Program-made: the position numbers and the translations under genes
In this document: piece by piece, positions 5,907 to 15,036 of the stretch
Numbering within the stretch: the stretch's first letter is position 1
Layout: each line of letters starts with the position of its first letter
Assembly: GCF_016031615.1 (NCBI RefSeq)
Contig: NZ_JACYXC010000001.1
Location: 2,852,001 to 2,916,000, forward strand
Reading direction: 5' to 3'
Source of the DNA: Streptomyces pactum
GTDB lineage: Bacteria > Actinomycetota > Actinomycetes > Streptomycetales > Streptomycetaceae
Length of the DNA: 64,000 bases
Notes under the pieces: model-generated
Database searches by the model: none
What the model was told of the DNA's origin: nothing
The model's input: only the letters and a program-made list of their open reading frames with translations

Positions 5907-8504
5907 TCACTGCCGGGGGCGGGACTGCCCGGTGCCCTTCGCCGCGTCCAGCGCGTAGACGCAGCGGTCCTTGCTGCACGCGTACACCACACCGCCGGCC
6001 ACCACCGGGGAGCCGGTGATCTCGCCGCCGGTGGCGAGCTTCCAGCGCAGCTGGCCGCCCGCCGCGTCCACCGTGTACAGGCAGTGGTCTGCCGACCCGA
6101 AGTGCACCCGGCCCTCGGCCACCACCGGGGAGCCGATGACCTCCCCGCCCGCGGCGAAGCGCCACTTGGGGGTGCCGGTGACCGCGTCCAGCGTGTACAG
6201 GGCGCTGCCGCTGCCCAGGTGGACCGAGCCGTCGGCGATCAGCACCGGGTCGATCGCCTGCCGGGACTCGGTCGCGATCCGCCAGCGGTCGCGGCCGGTG
6301 CTCGCGTCGATGGCGTAGACCGTGCCCAGGTAGTCGGCGATGTAGACGCCACCCCCGGTCACCGCGGGCCCGGGCGCGTACGCGGGGGCGCACAGGAAGA
6401 CCGCCGGCGCCTCGAAGCGCCAGCGCACGTCGCCGCGCGCGATGTCGATGGCGAGCACCCGGGTGCCCGCGGCGACGTACACCACCCCGTCCGGAGCGGG
6501 CAGCAGGCGGATCGGCACCGCCCCGCAGGAGGCGGCGTCACCCACCGGGTAGGACCAGCGCTCGGCGCCGGTGCGCGCCTCCAGGGCCCGCAGCCGGGCG
6601 TCGGCCCACACGTACACCGTGCCGTCGTGGATCACCGGCCCGGACTCGGGGGTCTCGAAGTCGGTCTGCGCGCCCTGCATCTCCCACAGCAGTTCGCCGT
6701 TGGCGGCCTCCCAGGCCTGGACACCGCCGCCGCGGGTGCCGGTGACCACCGTGCCGCGGTCCACCTTGAGGGAGTAGACCCAGCCCTCGGTGGCCAGCCG
6801 CCAGCGCTCCGAGCCGTCGGCCGCGTCCAGCGCGTACAGGGTGGGGCCGTCGGAGGCGTGGATGCGGCCGTCGGCGACCGCCATCGCCCAGGCCACGTCG
6901 CGGGTCTTGAACTGCCGCCGGCCGGTGGCCACGTCCAGGGCGTGCACCTCGAAGGAGGTCACGTACAGCAGGTCTCCGGCGACCGCCGGGGTGCCCCACA
7001 CGTCGTTCGACATCCGGAACCGCCAGGGGCGCCAGCGGGGCGGGCCGGGCGGCTCCGGGGGCGGCGCGGCGTCCGGCGGGGGCGCCACGGGCTGCGGCGG
7101 CACGGCGGCCAGCGGCGGTGCGCCGGTCGCGCCGTCCGGGGGGCGGACCCAGCCGGTGCCGGCCACCGGGTCCCGGCGCGGGGTCCCGGCGTGGGTGTCG
7201 GCGGCCCGGGGCCCGGGACCGATCGGCACCTGGGAGCCGGTCAGCCGCACCGCGCCGTCGGTGCCCGGCCCGGCCGCGGCGGGCAGCGGCGCCGAACCCC
7301 GCGGGGTCCCGGCGCCGTGCTGCGGCGGGTGGCCGGTCGGGGCGGGCTGGGCCGCGTGCCGTCCCGGCGGGCCGGCGGAGCTGACCTGGCTGGCCGGGCT
7401 GGCCGCCTCGGGGCCGCGCAGCCCACCGCGCGGGTCGCCGGCGGCCGAGGGGTCCCAGCCGGTGCCGCCGACCGGCGCCGGGGAGCCGTGCCGGGGGCCG
7501 CGGCCGGTGCCCGGGCCGGGCCGGACCTGGGACGGGCCGGCCGGGTAGCCGGGACGGGACGGGACCGGCGGCCGGCCATCGCCCGCGCCGCCGGCGGGCT
7601 GCACCGGCCGGCCGCCGCGCCGGCTCTCGATGAGGGCCACCGCGCTGGCCGGCAGCCAGGCGGAGGCGGTACCGCTGTCGTCACCCCCGGACGCGAACAG
7701 GTGCGGGGCGAGCTGCGCCTGGAGGTCGGCGGGGCTGGGCCGCCGCTCGGCCTCCATCTGCATACAGGACTCGATCAGCGGCCGCAGCTCGTCGGGGAGG
7801 CCGGACAGGTCCGGGCCCTCCCGCAGCAGCATGAACACCGTCTCCACCGGATTGGCGCCGTGGTACGGGGCGTGCCCGGTGGCCGCGAAGGTGAGCGTGG
7901 AGCCGAGCGAGAAGATGTCGCTGGCGCCGGTCACGCTGCGCGAGTCGCGGGCCTGCTCGGGCGACATGTAGGCCGGGGTGCCGACGGCCACGTTGGTCAT
8001 GGTCAGCCGGGTGCTGGAGACGCCCGAGGCGATGCCGAAGTCGATCACCCGCGGCCCGTCCTCGACGACCAGGACGTTCGACGGCTTCAGGTCGCGGTGG
8101 ACCAGGCCGGCGCCGTGGATGGAGTGCAGCGCCTCCGCGACACCGGCGGCCAGCCAGCGCACGGCCTGGGCCGGCAGCGGCCCGCACTCGTTGACTATCT
8201 CCTCCAGCGAGGGGGCCGGCACATAGGCGGTGGCGAGCCACGGGACGGGGGCGCGGGGGTCGGCGTCCACCACGGCGGCGGTGTAGAAGCCGCTGACCGC
8301 GCGGGCCGCCTCGACCTCGCGGGTGAACCGGACCCGGAACAGCTGGTCCTCGGCGAGTTCGGTACGGACGGTCTTGATCGCCACCCGCCGGCCGGACGCC
8401 GAGCGCGCGAGATAGACCAGCCCCATGCCGCCCGCGCCGAGCCGGCCGAGCACCTCGAACGGGCCGATCCGCCTCGGGTCGTGCTGCGTCAGCTGCTCCA
8501 CCAC
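5907..8504 (-). CDS. Soluble Ser/Thr protein kinase with C-terminal PQQ-type beta-propeller
   Basis: An 865-residue protein. The kinase domain (about 15-275) has an intact glycine loop (LGAGGMGLVY), VAIKTV lysine, catalytic HRDLKPSN near residue 136, DFG, and a Thr-rich activation segment before GTPAYMSPEQA. A Pro/Gly-rich linker (about 290-505) follows, then seven or eight repeats of the PQQ-enzyme type (about 520-855; units such as LYALDAADGSERW and VYAIDASTGRDRW) that should close into a propeller. There is no membrane segment, unlike PknB-type kinases, so it is probably cytoplasmic, with the propeller as ligand- or protein-binding module. It stands alone, with its own promoter region in the more A/T-rich 8505-8690 stretch. 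Confidence 0.9.
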   Translation of the reverse strand: MVEQLTQHDPRRIGPFEVLGRLGAGGMGLVYLARSASGRRVAIKTVRTELAEDQLFRVRFTREVEAARAVSGFYTAAVVDADPRAPVPWLATAYVPAPSLEEIVNECGPLPAQAVRWLAAGVAEALHSIHGAGLVHRDLKPSNVLVVEDGPRVIDFGIASGVSSTRLTMTNVAVGTPAYMSPEQARDSRSVTGASDIFSLGSTLTFAATGHAPYHGANPVETVFMLLREGPDLSGLPDELRPLIESCMQMEAERRPSPADLQAQLAPHLFASGGDDSGTASAWLPASAVALIESRRGGRPVQPAGGAGDGRPPVPSRPGYPAGPSQVRPGPGTGRGPRHGSPAPVGGTGWDPSAAGDPRGGLRGPEAASPASQVSSAGPPGRHAAQPAPTGHPPQHGAGTPRGSAPLPAAAGPGTDGAVRLTGSQVPIGPGPRAADTHAGTPRRDPVAGTGWVRPPDGATGAPPLAAVPPQPVAPPPDAAPPPEPPGPPRWRPWRFRMSNDVWGTPAVAGDLLYVTSFEVHALDVATGRRQFKTRDVAWAMAVADGRIHASDGPTLYALDAADGSERWRLATEGWVYSLKVDRGTVVTGTRGGGVQAWEAANGELLWEMQGAQTDFETPESGPVIHDGTVYVWADARLRALEARTGAERWSYPVGDAASCGAVPIRLLPAPDGVVYVAAGTRVLAIDIARGDVRWRFEAPAVFLCAPAYAPGPAVTGGGVYIADYLGTVYAIDASTGRDRWRIATESRQAIDPVLIADGSVHLGSGSALYTLDAVTGTPKWRFAAGGEVIGSPVVAEGRVHFGSADHCLYTVDAAGGQLRWKLATGGEITGSPVVAGGVVYACSKDRCVYALDAAKGTGQSRPRQ

Positions 8505-8696
8505 TTGCCTGCCACCTCCCCGTAGGGCTCGAAGTTAACAGCCCCGTGCAGCGTCTCACCGACAAACCGTCCGGCGGCACGCAAGCTGCATTCTCTCTGC
8601 CGAACGCGGCGGTTGCTAACCCGGGGCCCATTGGTCATGTCATTGGCTGATACGTGGTGGAGTGCGTAACTCGGCACTATGCACGCTTACGTAGCC

Positions 8697-9506
8697 CTAT
8701 GCGGCTTTCGCGGTGTCCGAAACAGCGAAGTTTGCGCCCTGATTGTCGACAACCATGGCGAATCTGCCGTACGGCGTGTCCCACGGCCCGGAGGTGGTCC
8801 GCCCACCGAGCCGGCGCACCGCGGCGACCGCCGCGTCACAGTCCGCGACCGCGAAGTGGACCAGGAAGTGGGCGGGGAGTTCGACCGGGTACGTCTCGTC
8901 CAGCACCACCCGGCCGCACACGGCCGTCTCCACCCCGGCGGGCTCCCCCGCCGGTGACCACAGGACGGCGTCGATCCCGGGCAGCCCCGCGTCCCGCGCC
9001 CGGTAGCCGAAGAGGCGGGTGTAGAAGGAGTCCACCGCGTCCCGGTCCCGGGTGTACACCTCGGTCCACGCGTAGCAGCCGGGCTCGCCCTCGGCCTCGA
9101 ACCCGTGGTGGCTGCCGGGCTGCCAGAGCCCGAACACCGCCCCGCCGGGGTCGGCCGCGGTGGCCAGGACGCCGAAGTCGCCCAGCGCCATCGGGGCGGT
9201 GATCACCTGGCCGCCGGCCTCGGCGATCCGCGCGGCGGTGGCCACCGCGTCCCGGACGGCGAGGTACACGTTCCACACGGTGGGCATCCGGCCGTCGGGC
9301 TTGGGCGCGAGCGCCGCGACGTTCCGGCCCTGGTGGAACGCCTGGGTGTAGAAGCCGTGCGCGGCGTCCCCGGCGTCGAAGGTCCAGCCGAACAGCTCCC
9401 CGTAGAACCGCTTGCCCGCCTCGACGTCGGGGAGCGCGGCGTCCACCCAGCAGGGCACCCCGTCCGCGAACAGCGGCACGGCGGCGGCGTCGTCCAGTGC
9501 GGCCAT
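8697..9506 (-). CDS. VOC-family protein with two glyoxalase-like domains
   Basis: A 269-residue protein made of two vicinal-oxygen-chelate domains in tandem (about 12-125 and 138-262). Each has the beta-alpha-beta-beta-beta pattern, with VEAGKRFYGELFGWTF in the first and RDAVDSFYTRLFGY in the second. It resembles the actinobacterial CFP30B/hydroxylase-like group, small metal-dependent or ligand-binding proteins whose substrates are mostly unknown. Start chosen at the ATG preceded by GGAGGTCC; the open frame continues upstream as Arg/Pro-rich low-complexity sequence that is unlikely to be translated. It does not form an operon with the kinase gene 192 bp beyond its stop. Confidence 0.85.
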   Translation of the reverse strand: MAALDDAAAVPLFADGVPCWVDAALPDVEAGKRFYGELFGWTFDAGDAAHGFYTQAFHQGRNVAALAPKPDGRMPTVWNVYLAVRDAVATAARIAEAGGQVITAPMALGDFGVLATAADPGGAVFGLWQPGSHHGFEAEGEPGCYAWTEVYTRDRDAVDSFYTRLFGYRARDAGLPGIDAVLWSPAGEPAGVETAVCGRVVLDETYPVELPAHFLVHFAVADCDAAVAAVRRLGGRTTSGPWDTPYGRFAMVVDNQGANFAVSDTAKAA

Positions 9507-9862
9507 GGCCGGACCTCCCGTACGGCGGGGTGTTCCTGCCCGCCACGCTAACGGCGCGCCCCGGTTTCCGCGCGGGGGCGCCCGCCGACGGGCGGGGCGG
9601 CGCGGCACGGGGACGGATGGCGTACCGCGGGCACGGGCGGAGGCCGGGCCGGGCCGGGGCTGGGGAGGCGGCGGGCGGCACCGCGCGGTGGCGCGGGCAC
9701 GGGGCGCACCGCGGTCAGGGGCGGCGGGTACGGGCGCGGGGCGGACGACGTACCGCGGGCACGGGCGGGTGGTGGCGGGAGGGGTCACGGCCGGTGCCGG
9801 CCCGGCGGGCGCGGCTCAGTACGCGCTCCCGGCGGGTGTCCCCGACCACGGTGGCGGACCGC

Positions 9863-9900
9863 TTGTCCACCGAGGTTGTCCACAGCCTGTTGATAACAGG
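9863..9900. promoter_or_regulatory. Two DnaA-box-like sequences and an adjoining palindrome
   Basis: TTGTCCACC (9863) and TTGTCCACA (9876) lie 13 bp apart in the same orientation. The second is the exact consensus DnaA box of streptomycetes. They are followed directly by CCTGTT-GAT-AACAGG (9886-9900), a perfect 6-bp inverted repeat. The rest of the 815-bp gap 9507-10321 is GC-rich low-complexity DNA with a recurring GACCGCCGGAGCACGGGCC element around 9989-10075, and no gene is seen. Two boxes do not make oriC; this could be a DnaA-titrating or DnaA-regulated site. Confidence 0.45.
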
Positions 9901-10321
9901 ATTCGCCCGGGCGGCGGGTGGCCGGGCACATCACCCCGGCGGCGGATCCGCGCGGCCCGCGCCGCGCCCCCGGCACTCACCGCGGACCGCCGGAGCACGG
10001 GCCCGCGGAGCCCCGGAACACCACCCGCGGACCGCCGGAGCACGGGCCACCGGGCACCACCGGAGCACGGGCCCGCCGGCACAGGCCCCGGAGCCCGGGG
10101 CCCTCACCCGACGGACCGCCGGAACGTCCTCCCGGGCCCGCCGGGGCGCTCGCCCGGGGCCGGTCGGAGCGCTCGGCCGGGCCGTCGCGCGGCCCTCGCA
10201 CACCGTCCGGAGGCGCTTGGAAACTGCCTGCTCACAGGCGTGGACCGGGCCTGTTCCGGGGCCCAAACCCATTTGCACGCAGTCGAATAGCGCTCTGATC
10301 ACCCCTCGGTAAGCTGACGGC

Positions 10322-10969
10322 ATGACAGGACAAGTACGAACCGTCGACGGCCGGGTCGCCGGGCGTCGCGGGCAGGCGACGCGGCAGAAGCTGCTCGACT
10401 GCCTCGGCGAGATGCTCAGCACGTCCCCGTACCGAGATGTCAAGGTCATCGATGTCGCGCGCAAGGCCGGGACCTCGCCCGCGACCTTCTACCAGTACTT
10501 CCCGGATGTCGAGGGCGCGGTCCTGGACATCGCGGAGGAGATGGCCAAGGAGGGTGCCGCCCTCACCGATCTGGTCTCCGGGCGGTCCTGGGCCGGCAAG
10601 GCCGGCTGGCAGACCGCCGAGGAACTGGTCGACGGCTTCCTCTCCTTCTGGCGCAGGCACGACGCGATCCTGCGCGTGGTGGACCTGGGGGCGGCCGAGG
10701 GCGACAAGCGGTTCTACAAGATCCGCATGAAGATCCTCAGCGCGGTGACCAACTCGCTGACCGAGTCGGTCCGGGAGCTCCAGGCCAAGGGCCGGTTCGA
10801 CAAGGACGTCAACCCCGCCGCGATCGCCGGTTCCCTGGTGGCGATGCTGGCCGCGGTCGCCTCGCACCAGAAGGGGTTCCAGACCTGGGGCGTGAAGCAG
10901 GCGGAGATCAAGCCGAGCCTGGCGCTCCTGGTCCACCTCGGCATCACCGGGCGGAAGCCGGCCAAGTAG
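10322..10969 (+). CDS. TetR-family transcriptional regulator
   Basis: A 215-residue protein. The N-terminal TetR DNA-binding domain has a helix-turn-helix at about 37-58 (VIDVARKAGTSPATFYQYFP), followed by a long helical ligand-binding/dimerisation domain. A basic N-terminal arm (GRRGQATRQ) precedes the first helix. The gene probably lacks a leader: TAAGCT (10310-10315) ends 6 bases before the ATG and no ribosome site is present. It stands alone, so the target is not evident. The ligand cannot be inferred. Confidence 0.9.
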   Translation: MTGQVRTVDGRVAGRRGQATRQKLLDCLGEMLSTSPYRDVKVIDVARKAGTSPATFYQYFPDVEGAVLDIAEEMAKEGAALTDLVSGRSWAGKAGWQTAEELVDGFLSFWRRHDAILRVVDLGAAEGDKRFYKIRMKILSAVTNSLTESVRELQAKGRFDKDVNPAAIAGSLVAMLAAVASHQKGFQTWGVKQAEIKPSLALLVHLGITGRKPAK

Positions 10970-11444
10970 CCGGCAGTCCGGCGAGCGACCGGTACGCCGG
11001 CCGGGCCCGCCGGACCGGCGCGTCGCCCGGCGCACCGCGGCGGCCCGGCACCGGCGGCGGACCACCGGCGGCCCCTGGGCCCCGGCGCCCGGCGTCCCGG
11101 CCGGCCCCGGAGCACCGGCCCGGCAGCGCCCTGCCCCCGCCCCCTCCCCGGCGTACCCGTCCCCGCCCGTTCGGCCCGGCGGATGTGAACCGGCCCCCAC
11201 CCCTGTCCTGTCACCCAGGGGCCGGTCACCGAGGCACCCGCCCCTCGCACCCGGGGGCCCGGGGCACGGGCCGACGGCAGCGCGGCTGCCGGTCCGCCGG
11301 GGTACCGCGTTGCCCGGGCGCCGGCCGCGGAGCGCGCCGGTCCTGGGGCGCACCGGCCCTGGGGCGCCCTCCGCTCCCCTCCCTTCCGGGCCCCTCCGTC
11401 CCTTCCTCCGGTCCGGTCTCTTCCTCCGGTCCCTTCCCGCCCTT

Positions 11445-11531
11445 GCCGGCCGGGGTACGGCGGTTCCCTGCCTGTCGGCCGGGGTGCGGCGGTTCCCTGC
11501 CTGCCGGCCGGGGTGCGGCCGTTCCCGCCCT
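11445..11531. repeat. Three tandem 29-bp repeats
   Basis: Copies at 11445-11473, 11474-11502 and 11503-11531 share the core GGCCGGGGTRCGGCSGTTCC with few mismatches. They lie in the otherwise featureless GC-rich gap 10970-11697. Around 11654 a TATACT-like element (GATACTG) about 40 bp before the next gene may be its promoter. Confidence 0.7.
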
Positions 11532-11697
11532 CCGCCGCTCCGCACACCCCGCGCGGCCGTCGGCACCGTGCCGCCCGGCGGGCCGGCGCCCGTGCCCCGC
11601 CGGGCGCGTCGGCGCGCCCCACGCCGGTGGACCGGTCCGCGCCCCCGTACCGGGATACTGACGGCGGCGGCACCGACCGAGCACCCAGGACGAACCG

Positions 11698-12474
11698 ATG
11701 AGCGGCGACGCATCCCCCTCCCACGGCACCGCGCCGGCCTCCCCGGCCGGCGGCGGGCCGGACGCCCGGCACTTCCACGAGCTGCTCCGCGCGCTGCGGG
11801 CCGGCGGTGGCGAGTCGCCGCCCTTCGACCCGTCCGGCGCGCCGGACGAGCCGCTGCCGCTGTTCCACCGCTGGTTCCACGAGGCGGTCGGGGCCGGGGT
11901 GCCGGAGCCGCACACCATGGCGCTGGCCACCGCCGACGCCGAGGGCCGTCCATCGGTCCGTACGGTGATGCTGCACGACGCCGACGAGCGCGGCTGGCAC
12001 TTCGCCACCCACCGCACCAGCCGCAAGGGCCGGGAGCTGGCGCACCGCCCGTACGCGGCACTCGGCTTCTACTGGGCGGCCGCCGGGCGTCAGGTCCGGG
12101 TGGCCGGCCCGGTCCGGGCGGCGGACCCGGCGGAGAGCGCGGCGGACCTGCGCGAACGGTCCCCGGCCGCCCGGGTGGCGGCCCTGGTGGGGCGGCAGAG
12201 CGAGGTGCTGGGGTCGTACCCGGAGCTGGTGCGGGCCTTCGAGGAGGCCGGGGAGCGGATCGCCCGGGAGCCGGACGCCGTGGCGCCCGGCTGGACGCGG
12301 TACGTCCTGGAGCCGGAGGAGGTCGAGTTCTACCAGGGTGACCCGGACCGGCGGCATGTGCGGCTGCGCTACCTGCGCGAGCGGGCGGCTGCCGTGCCGG
12401 GGGCCGGGGACGCCGCCGGCCCGTCCCACGCTCCGGCGGGCGCGGTGTGGCGCCGCGAGCTGCTCTGGCCCTGA
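11698..12474 (+). CDS. Pyridoxamine 5'-phosphate oxidase family flavoprotein
   Basis: A 258-residue protein of the FMN-binding split-barrel fold. The N-terminal 65 residues are Pro/Gly-rich and then helical. The barrel runs from MALATADAEGRPSVRTVML, a PNPOx hallmark, through WHFATHRTSRKGREL and the phosphate-binding region, to a C-terminal WRRELLWP resembling the PNPOx dimerisation tail (RL-x-P). It could be a PdxH-type pyridoxine/pyridoxamine phosphate oxidase or a PhzG-like relative. The insertion GAGDAAGPSHAPAG before the tail is unusual. A weak ribosome site (AGGA) precedes the ATG. It is monocistronic. Confidence 0.82.
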   Translation: MSGDASPSHGTAPASPAGGGPDARHFHELLRALRAGGGESPPFDPSGAPDEPLPLFHRWFHEAVGAGVPEPHTMALATADAEGRPSVRTVMLHDADERGWHFATHRTSRKGRELAHRPYAALGFYWAAAGRQVRVAGPVRAADPAESAADLRERSPAARVAALVGRQSEVLGSYPELVRAFEEAGERIAREPDAVAPGWTRYVLEPEEVEFYQGDPDRRHVRLRYLRERAAAVPGAGDAAGPSHAPAGAVWRRELLWP

Positions 12475-12658
12475 ACCCGAGCCACCACCGGTCCCGCACC
12501 CGCGCCCGATCCCCGGCACCACTTCCTGGCCCCGGGTACCACCGCCCGGCCCGGCACCACCGCCCGGCCCCCGGCACCACCCCGCCCGGCGCGCACGGGG
12601 CACGGTCCGGTCCCGGGGCGGGACCACACGGCCGCCCGTCACCGGGGCACCCGGCCCT

Positions 12659-12712
12659 CACCGGCCGCACGCCCGTCACCGGCCGCACGCCCGTCACCGG
12701 CCGTACGGCCGT
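12659..12712. repeat. Three tandem 18-bp repeats
   Basis: CACCGGCCGCACGCCCGT occurs at 12659 and 12677, with a variant at 12695 (CACCGGCCGTACGGCCGT). It lies in the 365-bp gap between two convergent genes. The same gap also has a CCGGCACCACC element repeated near 12510-12585. No gene is seen here. Confidence 0.65.
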
Positions 12713-12839
12713 ACCTGTCGCACCGGCGTCACCGGGCGCCGCCCGCTGCCCGGTGACGCCGGTGCCCGCCGCCCGATGCCCGGTGGCGCGGCGATCCGCC
12801 GCGTCCGCGTCCCGGCCGGTCACCTCCGGCCGCACGCGC

Positions 12840-13454
12840 TCAGTCGTGCGGCGTGGTGTTGTCGCCCGGCACGGTGACACCGGACAGCCGGGGCGGCGGG
12901 TCGACGGCCAGCCGGCCGTGCACATGGACGTCGCGGGGTGTCCCGGTGATGTCGAACATCGCGCCGCGCAGGTCCCCCTCGTGGCGGTAGTGGCAGCGCT
13001 CGGCGACCGCGCAGGAGGCGTCGTTGCCGATGGCGTGGCCCAGTTCCAGCCGGTACAGCCCCAGGTCCCGGAAGGCCCAGCGGCTCAGCGCGTCCAGCGC
13101 CCGGGTCGCCACCCCGCGCCCCCGTGCCTCGGGCAGCACCCAGTACCCGACCCGCCCGCTGCGGTGCGCATCGAAGTCGATCATGCCGATGCTGATGTGG
13201 CCCAGCACGGCGCCCGCGCCGCCGCCGGCGCCCGGTGCGGTGACGGCGAAGGAGGCCATCTCCCCGCACTGCCACCCGGTGGTGCGGCTCTCCAGGAAGT
13301 CCCGGGCCCCGGCCTCGTCGGGGGACGGCACGTTGATGGTGTTCCAGCGCCGGAACTCCGGGTCGGCCAGCCCGCGGCGGATCGCGTCCAGGTCCCGCTC
13401 GCCCCAGGGGCGCAGCAGGAGTCCGTACATCCGCAGGTCGACCGGTTTCAGCAT
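12840..13454 (-). CDS. GNAT-family N-acetyltransferase (RimJ/RimL-like)
   Basis: A 204-residue acetyltransferase of the Acetyltransf_3 type. It has the early GLLLRPWGERDLDAIRRG strand-helix, the acetyl-CoA loop RVGYWVLPEARGRGVATRA (motif A, R-x-x-G-x-G/A), and LGHAIGNDASCAVAERCHY (motif B), where amide- or protein-N-terminus-modifying relatives have N-x-x-S. The start at 13454 follows a GAAGGAG ribosome site; a further upstream Met at 13490 lacks one. The substrate is not predictable. It is convergent with the PNPOx-like gene. Confidence 0.85.
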   Translation of the reverse strand: MLKPVDLRMYGLLLRPWGERDLDAIRRGLADPEFRRWNTINVPSPDEAGARDFLESRTTGWQCGEMASFAVTAPGAGGGAGAVLGHISIGMIDFDAHRSGRVGYWVLPEARGRGVATRALDALSRWAFRDLGLYRLELGHAIGNDASCAVAERCHYRHEGDLRGAMFDITGTPRDVHVHGRLAVDPPPRLSGVTVPGDNTTPHD

Positions 13455-13654
13455 CCCCGTCTCCTTCGTCACCCACCCCGTATGCGGCATTCAACCGTCA
13501 TCGGCGGCCGGAGCGGTGCCCGGGGTCGGCCGTCCGGGTGTTCCGGCGGCCCCCGGCCGAGGGCTCACGCACGGTGCGGGACCGTGACCCATCCGCAACC
13601 GTTTCGGAATGGATTTGACCGATACCCGTCAATTACCTGGATACGCTCACCCGC

Positions 13655-14833
13655 ATGGCCGACAGATCGCACCCCCACACCGCGCCCGTCTACGTCGTCG
13701 GCGGCGGACCGGGCGGGCTCGCCACCGCGGCGGCCCTGGGCGAGCGCGGCGTACGCGCCGTGGTCCTGGAGCGCTCGGACGCCGTCGGCGCCTCCTGGCG
13801 GCGGACCTACGACCATCTGCGCCTGCACACCACCCGCCGGCTCTCCGGCCTTCCGGGACTGCCCATCCCCCGCTCCTGCGGCCGCTGGGTGTCCCGCGAC
13901 GACCTGGTCGGCTACCTGGAGCGGTACACCGAGCACCACGGGCTGGACGTGGTCACCGGGGTGGAGGTGTCCCGGGTGGACCGTGCCGAGGACGGCAGCG
14001 GCTGGCTGCTGCACGCGACCGGCGGCCGCCGGCTGTCCTCCCCGGCGGTGGTCGTCGCCACCGGCCTCCACCACACCCCGCTCCTCCCGGAGTGGCCCGG
14101 CGCCGACGGCTTCACCGGCGAGCTGAGGCACGCCGCCGACTACCGGGCGCCGGACCCCTACCGGGACCGGGACGTGCTGGTGGTGGGGGCGGGCAGCACC
14201 GGCACCGAGATCGCGGTGGCGCTCGCCGGGGCCGGTGCGGCGCGGGTACGGCTGGCCGTGCGCACCGTCCCGCACCTGGTCCGCCGCTCGGCGGCCGGCT
14301 GCTCCGCACAGCGGGCCGCGGTACTGACCCGGCGACTGCCGCGGCGGGCCGCGGACCGGGCGGCCCGGACGCTGAACCGGGCGCTGCTGCCGGACCTGTC
14401 GGGGTACGGGCTGCCGCGCCCGGCCACGGGCCCGTACACCGGTCACCGGACGGGCGCCGGGCCGGTGCCGGAGGCGGGTCTGGCGGCCGCGGTGGCGGCG
14501 GGCCGGGTGGAGATCGTCCCCGCCGTGGAGTCCTTCGAGGGCGGCGCGGTGGTACTGGCCGACGATTCCCGGATCGGCCCGGAGGCGGTGATCGCCGCCA
14601 CCGGGTACCGGTGCGCGCTGGACGGGCTGGTGGGACACCTCGGCGTCCTCGACGAGCACGGACACCCGCTCGTCCACGGCCCGCGCACCCTCGGCTCGGC
14701 GCCCGGACTCCACTTCACCGGCTTCTCCCGCCCGGTCAGCGGCACCCTGCGCGAACTCGGCCTGGACGCGCGGCGCATCGCCCGCGCGCTCGCCCACCGG
14801 CCGGCCCCGGCCCGCCCGGCACCCGCGCGGTAA
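13655..14833 (+). CDS. Flavin-containing monooxygenase-like FAD/NADPH oxidoreductase
   Basis: A 392-residue class B flavoprotein. It has an N-terminal FAD dinucleotide-binding motif (VVGGGPGGLATAAALG, about 13-28), the FMO fingerprint F-x-G-x-x-x-H-x-x-x-Y (FTGELRHAADY), a second NADPH-binding motif (VVGAGSTGTEIA, about 176-187) and a late ATGYR motif. It belongs with bacterial FMO/YUCCA-like and Baeyer-Villiger relatives that oxygenate N, S or C atoms of small metabolites. No ribosome site is present; TACGCT (13642-13647) ends 7 bases before the ATG, suggesting a leaderless mRNA. The substrate is unknown. Confidence 0.87.
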   Translation: MADRSHPHTAPVYVVGGGPGGLATAAALGERGVRAVVLERSDAVGASWRRTYDHLRLHTTRRLSGLPGLPIPRSCGRWVSRDDLVGYLERYTEHHGLDVVTGVEVSRVDRAEDGSGWLLHATGGRRLSSPAVVVATGLHHTPLLPEWPGADGFTGELRHAADYRAPDPYRDRDVLVVGAGSTGTEIAVALAGAGAARVRLAVRTVPHLVRRSAAGCSAQRAAVLTRRLPRRAADRAARTLNRALLPDLSGYGLPRPATGPYTGHRTGAGPVPEAGLAAAVAAGRVEIVPAVESFEGGAVVLADDSRIGPEAVIAATGYRCALDGLVGHLGVLDEHGHPLVHGPRTLGSAPGLHFTGFSRPVSGTLRELGLDARRIARALAHRPAPARPAPAR

Positions 14834-15036
14834 CCGCCGCCACCCGGCCGGGGGCGCGTGGGTGCCGGGCACCCGGCTGACGAGCGCCCGGCCGGCGGGC
14901 GCGCGGTGAGCGGACCCCTGGCCGTACGCCCCGGACCGGAGCCCCGGGCGGCGGGCCGGACCGGAGCCCGGGCCGCGGGCCGTACCGGCGCGGACGGCCC
15001 GGCCCGGACGCCGGACGCCGGAGGCCGGGCGGCGGG

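Noticed and set aside
6084..8525. 813-codon plus-strand frame opposite the PQQ kinase
   Set aside because: Shadow of the minus-strand kinase and propeller, which has all family motifs.
9863..9884. A chromosomal replication origin
   Set aside because: Only two DnaA boxes and no dnaA/dnaN genes; streptomycete oriC has many more boxes in a longer region.
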